A stretch of DNA of 21,861 nt from Candidatus Woesearchaeota archaeon (lineage in GTDB: Archaea; Nanobdellota; Nanobdellia; Woesearchaeales; GW2011-AR4): assembly GCA_018303645.1 (NCBI GenBank), contig JAGVXR010000017.1, positions 1-21,861 on the forward strand, in the 5' to 3' direction. This document shows, one piece after another, positions 21,064 through 21,861 of the stretch. Numbering within the stretch: position 1 is the stretch's first letter; each line of letters starts with the position of its first letter. Under the pieces are notes generated by a model. It ran no database searches, had not been told where the DNA came from, and worked only from the letters and a program-made list of their open reading frames with translations. The position numbers and the translations under genes were made by a program.

Positions 21064-21164
21064 CGCCAAGGCCCGGATTTGAACCGAGAAGCCCTTGCGG
21101 GCAGCAGTTTTCTTTACTTATTTTTGTTCGAGACTGCCGCAATGCCGGATTCTGCCACCTTGGC
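21064..21164 (-). tRNA. tRNA-Ser(CGA) with a 17-base intron
   Basis: Class II tRNA: acceptor GCCAAGG/CCTTGGC with G73 (21064), as in archaeal serine tRNAs; three-pair D stem GCA/TGC; anticodon stem GCAGT/ACTGC (21133-21137/21104-21108 on the plus strand); anticodon CGA (21128-21130); long variable arm with GCCC-GCAA-GGGC; T arm CTCGG-TTCAAAT-CCGGG. The A-rich insert 21110-21126 lies at the canonical 37/38 intron site, but its bulge-helix-bulge pairing is weak. Mature length is 84. CCA is not encoded. It stands 14 bases before the glycosyltransferase ATG. Confidence 0.92.
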
Positions 21165-21202
21165 GTATTGGAGAATAATTGGCTTGTTTTAAAAACTTTA
21201 CA

Positions 21203-21283
21203 TTAATGATCTGAGCAACCCCACTTAAAGCCGCAGTTCGGGTAGCATATTTCGCACAAAACCTTTTTAGATTGTTCCTTCAC
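21203..21283 (-). CDS. Tiny Cys-rich (zinc-knuckle-like) ORF
   Basis: A 26-codon frame from GTG 21283: MKEQSKKVL then CEICYPNCGFKWGCSDH and a TAA stop. Four Cys (C-x2-C-x3-C-x5-C) and a final His would suit one zinc ion. It overlaps the end of the upstream membrane-anchored gene by 17 bases in another frame, so it could be a coupled small protein, or the true C-terminus of that gene lost by a frame error. GTG start and small size make it uncertain. Confidence 0.35.
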   Translation of the reverse strand: MKEQSKKVLCEICYPNCGFKWGCSDH

Positions 21284-21620
21284 ACTTAACACCGAACGAG
21301 CCGTAGCTTAATGTCAGGTTGAACTTCCTGCACAATAAATTCATCACTATCAAATTTTTCTCGGAATCCTTCACGATGCACTGCCTGAATCCCATATTGT
21401 CCCAGTTCGCAATGCCGTCCACTTTTTTGCAGAAAGTAATAAAATCCTCGGGCTTTTCCATGCCCACTTCCTCGGTGGCATTCTTTATCTCTTTTTCAAT
21501 CTTCTTCACATCTTCAGGAACTGTAATTAATGCCCAGAACAGGCTTGTAAGCACAACCCCCATAATCAATGCCCCTATAAAAATAGCCCAGGCTTCAAGC
21601 TCTGAATATGTTTTTGCCAT
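21267..21620 (-). CDS. Hypothetical membrane-anchored protein
   Basis: Not recognised. A 117-residue protein with one N-terminal membrane span (about 11-33, AWAIFIGALIMGVVLTSLFW) followed by a charged helix (PEDVKKIEKEIKNATEEVGM) and a C-terminal part with four Cys (TFCKKVDG, FRQCIVKD, LLCRKF, VKCEGTI). The spacing of these Cys suggests two disulfides or a metal site outside the cytosol, with the helix as a stalk. The ATG at 21620 is the natural start. A small Cys-rich frame overlaps its 3' end. Confidence 0.65.
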   Translation of the reverse strand: MAKTYSELEAWAIFIGALIMGVVLTSLFWALITVPEDVKKIEKEIKNATEEVGMEKPEDFITFCKKVDGIANWDNMGFRQCIVKDSEKNLIVMNLLCRKFNLTLSYGSFGVKCEGTI

Positions 21621-21644
21621 TATAAAGTAGGAATGAAAACGGCT

Positions 21645-21842
21645 TTAAAAATGTTTATTATTTGCCAATTTTTCCAGAGTTTTGGGATTCCCATAATCAG
21701 TCCAATGGGCTTCAGTTAGGTACCTCAATACTTTAAAGCCAGATATATTGGAAGATATTGGGTTTAGAAGCTGTGGGCTTAAACCTTCCCACGATAGTGG
21801 GGTAGATGTATGCCCACCATGCGCGCAAAGCGCATCAAACAA
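21645..21842 (-). pseudogene. Possible gene fragment (sugar nucleotidyltransferase C-terminus-like)
   Basis: A 65-codon frame with only a TTG start and a stop just upstream (21849-21851). Its end, AHWTDYGNPKTLEKLANN, recalls the W-x-D-x-G-x-P-x-x-L end of NDP-sugar nucleotidyltransferases, while the first half shows nothing recognisable. It could be a remnant or chance. It overlaps the structured stretch 21773-21835. Confidence 0.2.
21773..21835 (+). other. Structured sequence at right edge (possible mobile-element end or structured RNA)
   Basis: GTGGGC (21773-21778) pairs with GCCCAC (21812-21817), enclosing CCCAC-GATA-GTGGG (21788-21801); ATGCGC-GCAAA-GCGCAT (21819-21835) follows. GTGGG at 21773 can also pair with CCCAC at 21788. 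Such folded stretches occur at ends of IS200/IS605-type elements and their guide RNAs, but no transposase or TnpB is visible before the window ends. Confidence 0.35.
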
Positions 21843-21861
21843 AATTGCTTAATCTAGACTG

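Noticed and set aside
21050..21142. 31-codon N-terminal extension of the glycosyltransferase
   Set aside because: These codons are the 3' half of tRNA-Ser; GT2 domains begin right at the ATG 21049.
21064..21164. Reading the class II tRNA as tRNA-Leu
   Set aside because: Anticodon CGA in the properly paired loop and discriminator G73 indicate Ser; archaeal Leu has A73.

Overview
The window reads as a chromosomal stretch of an archaeon, most likely a small-genome DPANN lineage of the Woesearchaeota/Pacearchaeota kind (lineage is an inference). Archaeal marks seen directly are the cluster ftsZ1, secE (Sec61 gamma), spt5 (NusG-like), rpl11; an archaeal-type GluRS, CMP kinase and long FKBP; a 70-residue archaeal histone plus a DUF1931-like histone-fold protein; TATA boxes about 25 bases before many start codons, giving leaderless transcripts; and tRNA genes with small introns.

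Layout. 1-5470 (minus strand): a coiled-coil protein, L11 with a long Ala/Pro/Lys tail, Spt5, SecE, FtsZ, FKBP isomerase and CMP kinase. Most of these carry their own TATA box rather than forming one operon, and two intergenic gaps hold related hairpins. 5488-8430: a secreted GATase-like/Ig-like protein, a small AbrB regulator with a palindromic promoter, a truncated signal-peptide ORF, and an archaeal HTH regulator. 8480-11790: an alpha/beta hydrolase, several unknown proteins, two coiled-coil proteins and a leaderless 22-codon hydrophobic ORF. 11783-13828 (minus): a three-gene overlapping set, tandem ribbon-helix-helix regulator then secreted Cys-containing surface protein then DUF1931 histone-fold protein, with a palindrome at its promoter. 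13969-16033: gltX and, divergently, the archaeal histone. 16083-17909: tRNA-Ala, a hairpin-dense 235-base stretch, then a tight HAD phosphatase / metallophosphoesterase / HIT operon. 17910-21620: a Tat-signal protein, tRNA-Met, a thioredoxin-fold protein, an unknown protein, a GT2-TPR glycosyltransferase, tRNA-Ser, a tiny Cys-rich ORF and a membrane-anchored protein. The right edge holds a structured sequence that could be a mobile-element end or a gene remnant.

The most unusual signals are (1) a family of short hairpins with three-base loops, usually closed C-NNN-G and often in pairs 6-10 bases apart, placed before the histone gene, before the HAD operon and behind spt5; (2) a pseudoknot-like set of crossing inverted repeats between tRNA-Ala and the HAD gene; (3) introns in all three tRNA genes, including a 22-base intron in the D-loop of tRNA-Ala with textbook bulge-helix-bulge geometry; and (4) the fused double RHH regulator translationally coupled to a surface protein and a histone-fold protein. 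No CRISPR array, intact transposase or rRNA is visible.
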